Below, one piece after another: positions 1 through 9,905 of a stretch of DNA of 64,000 nt (the first letter of the stretch is position 1; every line of letters starts with the position of its first letter). The stretch covers positions 372,001 through 436,000 of the forward strand of contig CAJXUY010000001.1 in the NCBI GenBank assembly GCA_913060665.1, written 5' to 3'. The stretch comes from an uncultured Oleiphilaceae bacterium (lineage in GTDB: Bacteria > Pseudomonadota > Gammaproteobacteria > Pseudomonadales > Oleiphilaceae). The notes below the pieces were generated by a model. The model saw only the letters and a list, made by a program, of their open reading frames with translations, searched no databases and had not been told where the DNA came from. A program made the translations under genes and the position numbers.

Positions 1-39
1 TAATAATAATTAAGCCTTTTTACCTAGGGCCTCATACCT

Positions 40-2412
40 CTATTTGGTATGGGCATCCGCTAGGAAAAACCAAGTGTCTAAGACAGAATCAGGGTTCAAT
101 GAAATACTGTCAATACCCTCTTCCATTAACCATTTAGCCAAGTCAGGATGGTCAGATGGTCCTTGCCCGCAAATACCGATATATTTCCCGGCTTTCTTAC
201 AGGCATTGATCGCGTTGGACAGCAGTATTTGAATGGCTTCATTCCGCTCATCGAATAGATGGGCAATAATGCCAGAGTCCCGATCGATACCTAATGTTAA
301 CTGAGTAAGGTCGTTAGACCCAATTGAGAATCCATCAAAGTACTGCAAAAACTGGTCAGCTAATAATGCATTCGCAGGTAGCTCACACATCATTATGACT
401 CTTAATCCATTTTCGCCTCTCTTTAGGCCATTCTCTTCAAGCAGCTCTACAACCTGCTTCGCTTCACCTACCGTTCGAACAAACGGCACCATTATCTCGA
501 CATTAGTAAGGCCCATCTCATCCCGGACCTTTTTCATTGCCCTGCACTCAAGCTCAAAGCAATCCCTAAAAGCTTCTGAAATATAGCGTGAAGCACCTCT
601 AAACCCAAGCATCGGGTTTTCCTCATCAGGCTCGTAAATAGTGCCGCCAATTAAGTTAGCGTATTCATTAGATTTAAAATCCGAAAGCCTCACGATAACA
701 CGCTTGGGCGAAAATGCAGCCGCTAAGGTAGATATTCCTTCCACGAGTTTTTCTACATAAAAATCGACCGGAGAAGTATAACCGGATATTCGTTTTTCAA
801 CGATTTGTTTAGTTTCTCTGGGCAGTGAATCAAAGTTAAGCAATGCTTTAGGGTGCACACCAATCATTCTATTGATGATAAATTCCAAACGCGCTAAACC
901 AACGCCTGCATTTGGCAGCGACTGAAAGTCAAAAGCTCGATCAGGGTTACCGACATTCATCATAATGTTAAACGGCAGAGCAGGCATCGATTCTATATTG
1001 TTTTCCTGAAGCTCGAAGTCCAGCAGACCATCATAGATAAAGCCTGTATCTCCCTCAGCACATGATACGGTGACGTTACTCCCATCAACTAGCTTTTCAG
1101 TTGCATTTCCGCAGCCGACAACCGCTGGAACACCCAGTTCCCTAGCAATAATAGCAGCGTGACAAGTTCGTCCACCCCGGTCAGTGATGATGGCCGACGC
1201 CCGTTTCATTACAGGCTCCCAGTCAGGGTCGGTCATATCGGCAACTAACACATCGCCCTCATTAACCTTATCCATTTCATTAACGCTATGAATAACCTTT
1301 ACGGGGCCGCTGCCAATTTTATGACCAATGCTGCGTCCTTCAACCAACACACTGCCAGTTTCTTTCATTAAATAGCGTTCTAATACTGAGCCAGACGAGC
1401 GGCTTTTTACGGTTTCAGGGCGAGCCTGAACAATATATATTTTTCCATCATCGCCATCTTTCGCCCATTCAATATCCATCGGGCGTTTATAATGCTTCTC
1501 GATAATAATCGCTTGACGGGTTAGCTCTGAGACCTCTTCATCTGTAATAGAAAACAAGCATCGCTGCTCTTTATCAACTTTTACGGTCTCGACTGAGTTT
1601 CCGGCATGGGCTTGATCGGTATAGATCATCTTGATCGCTTTGCTGCCAAGGTTTCGTCTTAATACTGCTGGGCGGCCGGCTTCGAAGGTTTTTTTATGGA
1701 CATAAAATTCATCTGGATTAACCGCTCCTTGCACAACCGTTTCACCAAGGCCATACGATGAGGTGATAAATACTACGCCATTAAACCCTGATTCGGTATC
1801 AAGGGTGAACATCACACCACTACTCGCAGTCTCACTACGCACCATCTTTTGAATACCCGCCGATAACGCAACCTCGGCATGGTCAAACCCATGATGCACA
1901 CGATAAGAGATTGCACGATCATTAAACAACGATGCAAACACTTCTTTAACCGCAACTTTAACATTATCAAGGCCAACGATATTCAAAAATGTTTCTTGCT
2001 GACCTGCGAAAGACGCATCAGGAAGGTCTTCTGCTGTAGCGGAAGATCGCACGGCCACAGCCGCGTTCTCGTTTCCGTCTAATAAAGCGTTATAAGCTAC
2101 TTCCAAGGCTTGGTTAAGCTTTTCAGGTAAAGGAGCTTCTAGTACCCAGCCTCGGATCTCAGCACCTGTTTTTGCAAGTGCATTGACATCATCGACATCA
2201 AGTTGCGTCAATGCGTTATTGATTTTTTCAGTTAGATTATTGAGCGTCAAAAACTCACGAAAAGCGAGAGAAGTAGTAGCACAGCCTCCGGGTACAGAAA
2301 CACCAACATTTGAAAGATTGCTAATCATCTCCCCTAGCGACGCGTTTTTACCGCCTACACGGTCAACGTCGTCTATACCTAGGTGTTCAAACGATACAAT
2401 GTAGTCGTCCAA
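40..2412 (-). CDS. ppsA: Phosphoenolpyruvate synthase
   Basis: Makes phosphoenolpyruvate from pyruvate and ATP (giving AMP and phosphate), the entry step of gluconeogenesis in the cytoplasm. The 790-residue product has the family's usual length and order: an N-terminal ATP/pyruvate-binding domain (about 15-340), a swivelling phosphohistidine domain with GGRTCHAA and the catalytic histidine near residue 418, and a C-terminal PEP/pyruvate TIM barrel that includes [16 protein letters not shown] and the late GICGQGPSD segment. It is transcribed divergently from ppsR, whose product regulates this enzyme, a common pairing in Proteobacteria. Identification is secure; the promoter within the 240-base divergent gap was not resolved. 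Confidence 0.97.
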   Translation of the reverse strand: MDDYIVSFEHLGIDDVDRVGGKNASLGEMISNLSNVGVSVPGGCATTSLAFREFLTLNNLTEKINNALTQLDVDDVNALAKTGAEIRGWVLEAPLPEKLNQALEVAYNALLDGNENAAVAVRSSATAEDLPDASFAGQQETFLNIVGLDNVKVAVKEVFASLFNDRAISYRVHHGFDHAEVALSAGIQKMVRSETASSGVMFTLDTESGFNGVVFITSSYGLGETVVQGAVNPDEFYVHKKTFEAGRPAVLRRNLGSKAIKMIYTDQAHAGNSVETVKVDKEQRCLFSITDEEVSELTRQAIIIEKHYKRPMDIEWAKDGDDGKIYIVQARPETVKSRSSGSVLERYLMKETGSVLVEGRSIGHKIGSGPVKVIHSVNEMDKVNEGDVLVADMTDPDWEPVMKRASAIITDRGGRTCHAAIIARELGVPAVVGCGNATEKLVDGSNVTVSCAEGDTGFIYDGLLDFELQENNIESMPALPFNIMMNVGNPDRAFDFQSLPNAGVGLARLEFIINRMIGVHPKALLNFDSLPRETKQIVEKRISGYTSPVDFYVEKLVEGISTLAAAFSPKRVIVRLSDFKSNEYANLIGGTIYEPDEENPMLGFRGASRYISEAFRDCFELECRAMKKVRDEMGLTNVEIMVPFVRTVGEAKQVVELLEENGLKRGENGLRVIMMCELPANALLADQFLQYFDGFSIGSNDLTQLTLGIDRDSGIIAHLFDERNEAIQILLSNAINACKKAGKYIGICGQGPSDHPDLAKWLMEEGIDSISLNPDSVLDTWFFLADAHTK

Positions 2413-2651
2413 AGTACTTCTCCCCTGTCTTTAAGGCCATCAACCATATGAATAGAAATATCCCTGAATAATACTTCATCTCGCTTAGAATTTCATAAAC
2501 AAATAGCCGGTTACTATTATTTTTTTGCTACATTATCGAGTGTTAACCTACGCTAGAATGTAAATCTCGATTTTAAAATACCTGACGCTATGTTTAAATC
2601 GTGATTTATTTGAGGCTAAATACTCCCTCTCACCTACTTGCGGGTATAACA

Positions 2652-3470
2652 ATGAAACGTTCAGCTTTTTTTATATCTGATGGCACAGGGATTACTGCCG
2701 AAGGGCTCGGCCAAAGTTTATTGGCACAGTTTGAAAATATTGAATTCGAAAAAATGACACTGCCATATATTGACAGTATCGAAAAAGCAAAAAAGACCGT
2801 TAAAACTATTAATAAAACCGCAGAGGCGGACGGCACTCCACCTATCATATTTGATACGATCGTGAACCATGAAATCAGAGATGAAATCGGTCAAAGCAAT
2901 GGTTTCATGATTGATATATTTGGTACTTTTTTAGGACCACTCGAAGCTGAACTCAACTCAAAGTCTTGTTATACGGTCGGTAAATCTCACTCAATCAAAA
3001 CCAATAGTAATTATGATAGAAGAATAGAAGCCGTTAACTTTGCACTCGATAATGATGACGGAGCAAGAACCAGGTACTATGACCAGGCAGATGTTATTCT
3101 TGTCGGCGTCTCAAGAAGCGGCAAAACCCCGACATGCCTTTATCTAGCACTCAACTATGGTATTAAGGCAGCCAACTATCCCGTTACCGAAGAAGATGTC
3201 GATGATCAAAAATTACCGACACCGCTTAAAGATTTCAAGCATAAGATTTTTGGATTAACAATCGAACCAGAACGACTTTCTGTCATCAGAAATGAAAGGC
3301 GGCCAAACTCACGCTATTCTTCGATGAAACAGTGTAATTACGAAGTAGAAGAAGTCGAAATGATGTATCGAAGAGAGCGCATTACATTTATGAATACGAC
3401 TGATTACTCAGTGGAAGAAATAGCAACCCGTATTTTAGTGGCGACCGGGATAGAAAGGCGCGCCAAGTAA
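2652..3470 (+). CDS. ppsR: PEP synthase regulatory kinase/pyrophosphorylase (DUF299)
   Basis: Bifunctional regulator that inactivates PEP synthase by ADP-dependent threonine phosphorylation and reactivates it by phosphate-dependent dephosphorylation. The P-loop-like GVSRSGKT lies at about residues 152-159, and the N-terminus has the family's [16 protein letters not shown] pattern. An upstream in-frame start at 2601 would add 17 residues before MKRSAFF; I chose the ATG at 2652 because homologues begin there and the product is then 272 residues, close to the usual length. It is divergent from ppsA and followed by a strong inverted repeat. Confidence 0.95.
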   Translation: MKRSAFFISDGTGITAEGLGQSLLAQFENIEFEKMTLPYIDSIEKAKKTVKTINKTAEADGTPPIIFDTIVNHEIRDEIGQSNGFMIDIFGTFLGPLEAELNSKSCYTVGKSHSIKTNSNYDRRIEAVNFALDNDDGARTRYYDQADVILVGVSRSGKTPTCLYLALNYGIKAANYPVTEEDVDDQKLPTPLKDFKHKIFGLTIEPERLSVIRNERRPNSRYSSMKQCNYEVEEVEMMYRRERITFMNTTDYSVEEIATRILVATGIERRAK

Positions 3471-3480
3471 TACTAATCAA

Positions 3481-3516
3481 GGTTAAGAAGAGTATGAAAG
3501 AACACTCTTCTTAACC
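3481..3516. terminator. Perfect 13-bp inverted repeat between convergent genes
   Basis: GGTTAAGAAGAGT (3481-3493) is repeated in perfect reverse complement at 3504-3516 around a 10-base loop. It sits in the 57-base gap between the 3' ends of ppsR (+) and the M16 protease (-), so it probably works as a bidirectional terminator or 3'-end stabiliser. No clean T-run follows on either strand, so the terminator call is an inference. Confidence 0.6.
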
Positions 3517-3527
3517 TCAAGGCACCG

Positions 3528-6458
3528 TTAAAGCTCGTTTACCTCCAAGCCAAGCGACTCTATTAAAGACTTGTTCGCTGGACTCGTAACAACCGCCACG
3601 CTCGCTTTGTCTGCACTGAAGTATTGTTGTGTTACCCTCTTTAAGTCATCAAGAGTAACCGTTAACACTCGCTGCCTGAACCCCGCACGCTGCGCTGCTG
3701 TTCGACCGAACAGCTCACTATGATAATCACTCTTTGCCTCACCAGCTGGCGATTTCGGTTTATCAATTTGGCTCACGACACCTAATACGGCTTCTTCAAG
3801 AGCCGATGCCTCATGGCTTTCGCTTAACATCCACTCTAACGACCGGTCAAAATCTGTTAGCGTTTCTTCAAGCCTTGGGTCTCGATATGAAAAAAACCTA
3901 AACGCAGCAATGCCTGAATCCTGACCTGCCCCGCCACCGTATGCACCACCTTGCTCTCTTATGGATCGGTGTAAATATCCGTTTCTAAGAAACCCACCCA
4001 GTACTGTCAATGCAGCGGAGTCTTCATGCTCGATTGAGACAGTTGGATATGCCTTGGCACAAAAGTTCACCTGTGTCGCAGTCAACCACCCTTGCTTAAC
4101 TTGCTCCCTAATAGGGCTGAGCGAAAACAACTCATGATCAACCGACTCAACATTAGCCCAGGAATTGTGCGTAAACTGCGCTACATCGTTAACTTTCTCA
4201 GGTTCAGCCACTACCAGAAACCGCCTTGTTGAAGTCGATATTTTTTGATGTAAACTGCTTAGTAAACCCTGTAGTTTTGTAAGCTCTGCGACATCAGATA
4301 AGCAGTCGTCTAAATGCTTAACATGCTTAATGCCTTGTAAGCCTCCCAAATTAAACGAGAGCCTTGCGACGGGGCTCATCAAACTCGTCGCTGCCCCCAT
4401 GGCTAACCCATGACCATTGCTCGTAACAGACTGGTCTTTTTTAGCTCTAATTTGAGACACTAGTTCTTTTAGACGTTCTGACTCATCAAAACGCACTTCA
4501 AGTACAATCTCTTGCATTAGTTTGGCAAGGGCGTCGGAATTTCTGGACAATGCTTTACCTGAAAAAACCAAATAGCCGGACACATTTTGCTCATCGCTTA
4601 TCTGACCTTTGATTGATGAGTAGGCTGCAATTCCACCGGTCACTTCGGATTGCTTGTTTTGAATATCAAGATAACTGAGTTTCCCAACCCCCATTTCAGT
4701 TAAACAGCTGGTATAGATCGGTAAAACTTGCAGCTCATCGTCTGACAACACAGGCAGGTCAACGATGATTTGCTGATAAACCAACCCATTGGTGCCTTGA
4801 CTATAGGTGTGAATATCAGGGGATGTTGAAAAATGTGAACTTTCCGGAAAACTAAGCGTTAGCGGAACATCTTCAATACCTACTTTTGGTAGAACCGTCT
4901 CATCATCCTTTTGGCACTGTCTATCGGCAAGTGCTTTGGCTTGATCTACGATCTTATGCTTTTCATCGCTCGACAACTGCTCTTTAATTTTGGCTAGCTC
5001 GGCAAGTAAAGCCTTATCCCTCTGCTCCTCAAAGGAACTATCGGGTTTTAATGAAAGAGTGACACGATGTGGGTTTTCGAGCAATAAGCGCCTTACCAAC
5101 TCTTTAATGTACTCTGGGTCTTCAATTTTCTTACGCAAGTTTTCTAACACCGGCTCCAAATCCAATAACTCAACAGGGTCGCCACCATGAATCATAGGAG
5201 ATAGTGCGCCCAAAATAAGCTGAAGCCCATAAGGGTAATGATCACCAGAAACTTCGCGCTGACTTAACTCTAGCTGATGCAATACAGCGTCAAGCCTTTC
5301 TTTTGCAACCCCTTCAGAAGCAATTTTTTCGAGCACTGAATTAACAAGATTTTCTACCGCTTCGGTACTGTCAACCTCACCCCCTTCAATGCCGCAAACA
5401 AATGTCATTTCTCGATTAGAATCTTCTAACCCACAAAGTGGTGATGGAGCATGTCCCAAAGGTGTAGTTTCCAGTGCTTGCTGTAATGGTGAAGCACTAT
5501 TCTCAAATAACACATTCGAAAGCAAGTGTGCCTCAAGGTTTTCTTCAAGGTTGAAGCTATGCCCCAGCAACCAACCCATAACGATATGGGTTTTCTTCTG
5601 AACTTCATCAGTACTATTGACAGGATAGCTTTCCTGAATTCTAATTGGAGAAAAGTAACGTTTTTCGTCATTTACAACGATTTCTTCATGCTGCTTATCA
5701 AACCTATTTAAAACTAATTGCTCAAATTTTTCATGATGTTGAACGGCAGGAATATTACCAAACGTTAAAAACACAGCATTACTAGGGTGGTAGTGCTTTT
5801 GATAAAAGGAAACTAAATCATCATAAGACAGGTCTGTAATATGCTCCGGCTCGCCTCCACTGTTAAAGTGGTAAGTCGAGGTAGGAAACACATATTTGGT
5901 AAGCGTCTGCCATAACTGGCTCACAGGCGAACTCATGGCGCCTTTCATCTCATTATAGACAACACCTTTGTATACAAGGTCAGACTCAGTATTTTCGGTC
6001 TCTTCAAACTCTAAACGGTGCCCTTCTTGCGCAAAATCCAGTCGATCTAAGCTAGAGAAGAATACTGAGTCTAAATATACTGATAACAGGTTATCAAAGT
6101 CTTTTCGATTCTTACTAGCAAACGGGTAAGCGGTCCAGTCGCTACTGGTAAAGGCATTCATAAATGTATTGAGGGAGCGCCGTATCATCATAAAAAACGG
6201 GTCACGCACGGGAAATCGCTCACTACCACACAACGCTGTATGTTCAAGTATATGTGCTACACCTGTATTATCCTGAGGAACCGTTTTAAGACCAACAAGA
6301 AAGACATTTTCATCGTTTTCAGACGCCAAATGCAAATGTTTAGCACCCGTTTTCGAATGGAGATACTCTTGAATTTCAACTTTCAACGAGTCAATTTTTT
6401 GAGTACGTAGTAGCTCAAACGCTGGATGCGAACTCATATTCGATGATGTTTCTGACAT
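3528..6458 (-). CDS. M16C family zinc metalloprotease (presequence-protease/insulinase-like)
   Basis: A 976-residue clamshell metallopeptidase. The inverted zinc motif H69-I-L-E72-H73 is followed by the probable third ligand E170 in VVYNEMKGA, and the rest carries the usual four homologous M16 modules, including an M16C-associated middle region and a C-terminal module with REQGGAYGGGA near residue 835. Family members degrade unstructured peptides in the cytoplasm or an organelle matrix; no signal peptide is visible, so a cytosolic peptide-clearing role is likely but inferred. It stands alone between ppsR and a small lipoprotein gene. Length and motifs agree with the PreP-type subfamily rather than the short PqqL or processing-peptidase forms. 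Confidence 0.9.
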   Translation of the reverse strand: MSETSSNMSSHPAFELLRTQKIDSLKVEIQEYLHSKTGAKHLHLASENDENVFLVGLKTVPQDNTGVAHILEHTALCGSERFPVRDPFFMMIRRSLNTFMNAFTSSDWTAYPFASKNRKDFDNLLSVYLDSVFFSSLDRLDFAQEGHRLEFEETENTESDLVYKGVVYNEMKGAMSSPVSQLWQTLTKYVFPTSTYHFNSGGEPEHITDLSYDDLVSFYQKHYHPSNAVFLTFGNIPAVQHHEKFEQLVLNRFDKQHEEIVVNDEKRYFSPIRIQESYPVNSTDEVQKKTHIVMGWLLGHSFNLEENLEAHLLSNVLFENSASPLQQALETTPLGHAPSPLCGLEDSNREMTFVCGIEGGEVDSTEAVENLVNSVLEKIASEGVAKERLDAVLHQLELSQREVSGDHYPYGLQLILGALSPMIHGGDPVELLDLEPVLENLRKKIEDPEYIKELVRRLLLENPHRVTLSLKPDSSFEEQRDKALLAELAKIKEQLSSDEKHKIVDQAKALADRQCQKDDETVLPKVGIEDVPLTLSFPESSHFSTSPDIHTYSQGTNGLVYQQIIVDLPVLSDDELQVLPIYTSCLTEMGVGKLSYLDIQNKQSEVTGGIAAYSSIKGQISDEQNVSGYLVFSGKALSRNSDALAKLMQEIVLEVRFDESERLKELVSQIRAKKDQSVTSNGHGLAMGAATSLMSPVARLSFNLGGLQGIKHVKHLDDCLSDVAELTKLQGLLSSLHQKISTSTRRFLVVAEPEKVNDVAQFTHNSWANVESVDHELFSLSPIREQVKQGWLTATQVNFCAKAYPTVSIEHEDSAALTVLGGFLRNGYLHRSIREQGGAYGGGAGQDSGIAAFRFFSYRDPRLEETLTDFDRSLEWMLSESHEASALEEAVLGVVSQIDKPKSPAGEAKSDYHSELFGRTAAQRAGFRQRVLTVTLDDLKRVTQQYFSADKASVAVVTSPANKSLIESLGLEVNEL

Positions 6459-6587
6459 TTAGATCATTTTCCTCTTAAAATTTGTCTAGCCCCGATAAGT
6501 GACTCTCTGCATTACTATTTACCGGTTATGATTCTTTTGCCTAGTATCTATATTATTTGAGACTATCGTTATAGCATCAACATAACA

Positions 6588-7067
6588 CTACTCACCTATA
6601 GCTAACGTAGCACTCTTCATCTCTTTTGTTGCTTTCTTTTCGCTAACAAGCCCTAACTTTGCATCTCTCCAACCAAACACATTAGCTTGTGCACTGGGCT
6701 TTAGCCTTAGAAAGTAGTACTTTCCAGCACTAACATCCAATGTTATTTTTTTCTCTCGTATTTCCCAGCTATCAGCTGCGCCTAGTTCATCCCAGCTATC
6801 ACCTGCCTTTAAGATCCATTCATACTGGCCAGGCTCAAGAAACCAGACTTTATAGGTCTGGTGCTCCAGCCGCCCCTGCTCCTCTTCGTCAAGAAAAACG
6901 AATGGGTACGCGCCTTTTAGGCTATACAAGTCACTTCTATATAAATATACCGTGGCTTGCCCTTGTTTAAGGTTAACAGGACCGTCAAACAATACTGGCT
7001 CAACGGGGGTCGCACACCCCAGTTGAAAAAAAGCCATCATCAACAGTACGAAATACGTCTTAAACAT
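6588..7067 (-). CDS. Small lipoprotein, DUF2846-like
   Basis: Encodes about 159 residues with a hydrophobic signal sequence and a lipobox ending LGC at residue 18, so it is predicted to be a lipoprotein. The mature part is one beta-rich domain with the run ATVYLYRSD and a later LEPGQYEW turn, which recalls the DUF2846 lipoprotein domain; function is unknown. I took the ATG at 7067; a TTG six bases upstream (7073) is also open. It begins within ten bases of the end of mgsA on the same strand and may be co-transcribed with it, though no functional link is evident. Confidence 0.72.
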   Translation of the reverse strand: MFKTYFVLLMMAFFQLGCATPVEPVLFDGPVNLKQGQATVYLYRSDLYSLKGAYPFVFLDEEEQGRLEHQTYKVWFLEPGQYEWILKAGDSWDELGAADSWEIREKKITLDVSAGKYYFLRLKPSAQANVFGWRDAKLGLVSEKKATKEMKSATLAIGE

Positions 7068-7074
7068 AATCAAT

Positions 7075-7515
7075 TCACTCTACAGGAAGCGCTCTCTTTT
7101 CATAAACAGAAAATTCCGGTACGACTCGCGCATAATCATCCATCAAGGGAGAACTCACTATAAAGTCTGCTGAGCTTTGATTGCAAGCAACCGGAATGTT
7201 CCATAATGTCGCGATACGTAAAAGCGCCTTAATATCGGGGTCATGAGACATCGGCTCTAACGGGTCCCAGAAAAAAATCAATAAATCGATGCTCTGCTCT
7301 GAAATTCTTGCACCTATCTGTTGATCGCCACCCAATGGGCCGCTATGAACACGCGTAACAGGCAACCCTAAGGATTCGTGTATTAATAACCCTGTTGTGC
7401 CAGTGGTTACAAGCTCACAAGGTTCAAGTCTGGCCTTGTTTTTTAAAATCCAGCTAAGTAAAACCTGTTTTTTATTATCATGCGCTACCAGCGCTACGCG
7501 TTTAATTGCGGCCAT
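7075..7515 (-). CDS. mgsA: Methylglyoxal synthase
   Basis: Converts dihydroxyacetone phosphate to methylglyoxal and phosphate, a bypass that relieves sugar-phosphate stress. The 146-residue product has the MGS fold signatures: VALVAHDNKK at the N-terminus, the phosphate-binding TTGTTG, SGPLGGDQQIGA, and the conserved segment FFWDPLEPMSHDPD that includes catalytic aspartates. It is immediately upstream of the small lipoprotein gene. Glyoxalase-type detoxification would be needed alongside it; a glyoxalase-II-like hydrolase is encoded about 7 kb away. Confidence 0.95.
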   Translation of the reverse strand: MAAIKRVALVAHDNKKQVLLSWILKNKARLEPCELVTTGTTGLLIHESLGLPVTRVHSGPLGGDQQIGARISEQSIDLLIFFWDPLEPMSHDPDIKALLRIATLWNIPVACNQSSADFIVSSPLMDDYARVVPEFSVYEKRALPVE

Positions 7516-7736
7516 TCAATACTCCAACGGTCTTAGCTAATTAGAACTACTATGGTATCGATACTCCCAATGAAGCATCAATCTTACGATATAGATGCGC
7601 ATATGTCTCACAGTTTGAATGTTCTTACCAATTTTTAATTGCTTGAAGAAGCGCTTATGATAAAGTTGTTTTCATTCAGCTTGTTATAAACAACCTCTAT
7701 GGTCGTATATTCTCGACAACGTTATGGAATCAGTGC

Positions 7737-8246
7737 ATGTTAGGTTTTCGACACGAGTCACTTGGAAAAGACGGTACCACTTCAGACACCCCAACAAAGC
7801 AGTTTGGTCAAAATACCGCCCACCCAGGCGCACCTGAACAATATTGGATAGAGCGAAAAAAGTATTTAGAAAAAATCAAACAAGTGCCTGAACTGCGAAA
7901 ACGTTTTTTTAGTTCTCTAATGGTTTACCTGTTACGACGTTTTCTATGGTCGTTTGGCTTTTTTCCAATCTTCCTATCGTTTTGGTTGCCACTCGTATTA
8001 AACCGTTTCAACCCTGTGGCCACGGTATCCAGTTTATTACCTAGCCTTGAGAATTTTGTTAGCTCCAACCCTCAAGTTCAAGCAAACACAATAGAAACAC
8101 TCTTTATTGCCTGGTTTTCAGTTGGGTTTATCTTCGCAATTTTTGACTTTGTTCTTACACCCTATAAGTCTCCTTATGAATATGAAGCTGACGTACACAT
8201 GCGAGCATGGGAGGAGTTACAAAATAATAACGAAAAAGAACATTGA
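7737..8246 (+). CDS. Two-helix membrane protein of unknown function
   Basis: A 169-residue protein I do not recognise. A polar N-terminal segment (1-60, charged, with a likely amphipathic run at 38-57) is followed by hydrophobic helices at about 69-89 and 121-141 joined by a short polar loop, then a charged C-terminal tail ending in NNEKEH. Topology is probably N-in, C-in. It lies 185 bases upstream of the PEGA/MORN gene and points the same way, so a shared role at the membrane is possible but only inferred. The start ATG at 7737 is the only good candidate. Confidence 0.6.
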   Translation: MLGFRHESLGKDGTTSDTPTKQFGQNTAHPGAPEQYWIERKKYLEKIKQVPELRKRFFSSLMVYLLRRFLWSFGFFPIFLSFWLPLVLNRFNPVATVSSLLPSLENFVSSNPQVQANTIETLFIAWFSVGFIFAIFDFVLTPYKSPYEYEADVHMRAWEELQNNNEKEH

Positions 8247-8431
8247 AGGGTTAATAAGTGAGCTATGTTGTGTACATGCCGTGAGCTAGATAGCGAACAA
8301 AGTGTGAAACATATTACAAATACGCTATGAAACCTCTATTTCAGTTACATTCTCTTATTTTAAGCGCTACCATCTTTTCAATAGGTTAGTTTTGTTAAAC
8401 CACAATAAACGATATTTAAGGTGCAGTATCT

Positions 8432-9829
8432 ATGGTCGATGTTAGACCTCTTATTTTTGCAAACGTTCTATTCCTAATGCTTTTAGTGACGGCTGGGTTT
8501 GCTCATATTAGTAGTCAAGACTCTTTTTCTGGTAATGTTGTTCCATCTACAGATATTTCAGAGCCCAATAATGCAACCATCGCAGCTCAACCTTCTTCCA
8601 TAAACACTGAGAATTCCAATTCTGAAAGCACTAAAGCTGAGGTAACACCCTCAGAAATAAAAGACTCTGATATATTTGCTGACGACGCACAACCCATCGT
8701 TTCTAAAGCAAATACCGGCAATAGCACCGTCAATACAGAATTAAACCCAGCAACCACTGACAATGGAGCTGCAGAAACCACATTTCAACAAAACCAAATC
8801 AATGAAAGCCCCCCCCCAACTTCGGTCGCAGCAGTACCGGTTGTAATAACTCCACCCCCTCAACAACAAGTAGCCCCGAAACCAAAACCCATAGCGACGA
8901 CTGGAACCCTTGTCATTCGCTCAAATGTTGAAGGAGATATGGTATTAATCAACGGCAAACCATACGGCCCTACCCGTTTAGAGGTTGACCTCCCGCCAGG
9001 TAGCTATGAAATAGAGGTTGCTAAAAATGGTTACTCAAGCTGGCAGTCTGACGTTTCGGTTCTACGAGGCAAAAAACAAACATTAAAAGCAAAACTGGAA
9101 CACTACACGACTGTCGATTATAGAAACGGTGAGTGGATAAACGGTGTTATTACTGGTGAAGGTACATACCTTGCAGACGACATGACTCATTATCAAGGCG
9201 CATTTGTAAACGGTAAATTTCATGGCATTGGCAACATCACCTACCCAGACAGCACAGAATACCGAGGTGAGTGGTTCGAAGGCGTCATGCAAGGTGACGG
9301 AACACTGCTCACCAACCAAGGTGATACCTTTATTGGTATCTTTAAGGATGGAGAGTTTAATGGTGAAGGAACACTGACAAAATCCAGTGGTGACATCTAT
9401 AATGGTTATTGGGTAAATGGATCTTTAAATGGCCAAGGTTCATTAACGACTAAAGATGGGTTGCTGTTTGTCGGCGGTTTTTCTGAAAACCAATTCCATG
9501 GTGATGGCTCTCTCACATATCCTGACGGAAGGCATTACGAAGGCTCCTTTTCCAAAGGTCAGTTTCATGGGAAAGGTGTCGAGATATACTCCAATGGTAA
9601 AAAGTATGCAGGTCAATTCATGGAAGGACAGTACCACGGAAAAGGGGAGCTCATGAATCCTAATGGCAGCAAAATAACAGGGACATTCAAATTTGGCCTT
9701 CCATTTGGAAAAGCAACATTAACGACACCCGAAGGTGAAATATTCACAGCTAGAACGACCGAGCCAGGGGTGTGTTATCGCTTAAAAAGCTATAGGGCAA
9801 CTCAGTGTCCTCCCATGGAAGGCTGGTAA
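8432..9829 (+). CDS. Membrane-anchored PEGA domain plus MORN-repeat protein
   Basis: A 465-residue protein with four visible parts: a single N-terminal hydrophobic anchor (about 7-25); a low-complexity Asn/Ser/Thr/Pro-rich linker to about 155, which includes a run of prolines; a PEGA domain (about 158-226, GTLVIRSNVEGDMVLINGK and LPPGSYEIEV); and nine consecutive MORN repeats of 23-24 residues (about 228-437, core Y-x-G-x-[FW]-x-x-G-x-x-x-G-x-G). Known PEGA domains are extracytoplasmic and MORN sheets act as scaffolds or bind lipid, so an envelope-facing scaffold is likely. No enzyme domain is present. It is 76 bases upstream of the receiver-domain gene and probably co-transcribed with it. 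Function unknown. Confidence 0.8.
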   Translation: MVDVRPLIFANVLFLMLLVTAGFAHISSQDSFSGNVVPSTDISEPNNATIAAQPSSINTENSNSESTKAEVTPSEIKDSDIFADDAQPIVSKANTGNSTVNTELNPATTDNGAAETTFQQNQINESPPPTSVAAVPVVITPPPQQQVAPKPKPIATTGTLVIRSNVEGDMVLINGKPYGPTRLEVDLPPGSYEIEVAKNGYSSWQSDVSVLRGKKQTLKAKLEHYTTVDYRNGEWINGVITGEGTYLADDMTHYQGAFVNGKFHGIGNITYPDSTEYRGEWFEGVMQGDGTLLTNQGDTFIGIFKDGEFNGEGTLTKSSGDIYNGYWVNGSLNGQGSLTTKDGLLFVGGFSENQFHGDGSLTYPDGRHYEGSFSKGQFHGKGVEIYSNGKKYAGQFMEGQYHGKGELMNPNGSKITGTFKFGLPFGKATLTTPEGEIFTARTTEPGVCYRLKSYRATQCPPMEGW

Positions 9830-9905
9830 CGAGTCCACCTTTTTAAAATTCTGTAGTTTATAACGAGCTAAAGCGACTTGAGTGGTTTAAGAACCGAGGT
9901 TAGAA

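Noticed and set aside
4990-5601. Several overlapping open frames on the opposite strand of the M16C gene and elsewhere
   Set aside because: They lie in long open frames of genes with strong family motifs, have no ribosome-binding sites, and their translations are atypical; judged to be shadows.
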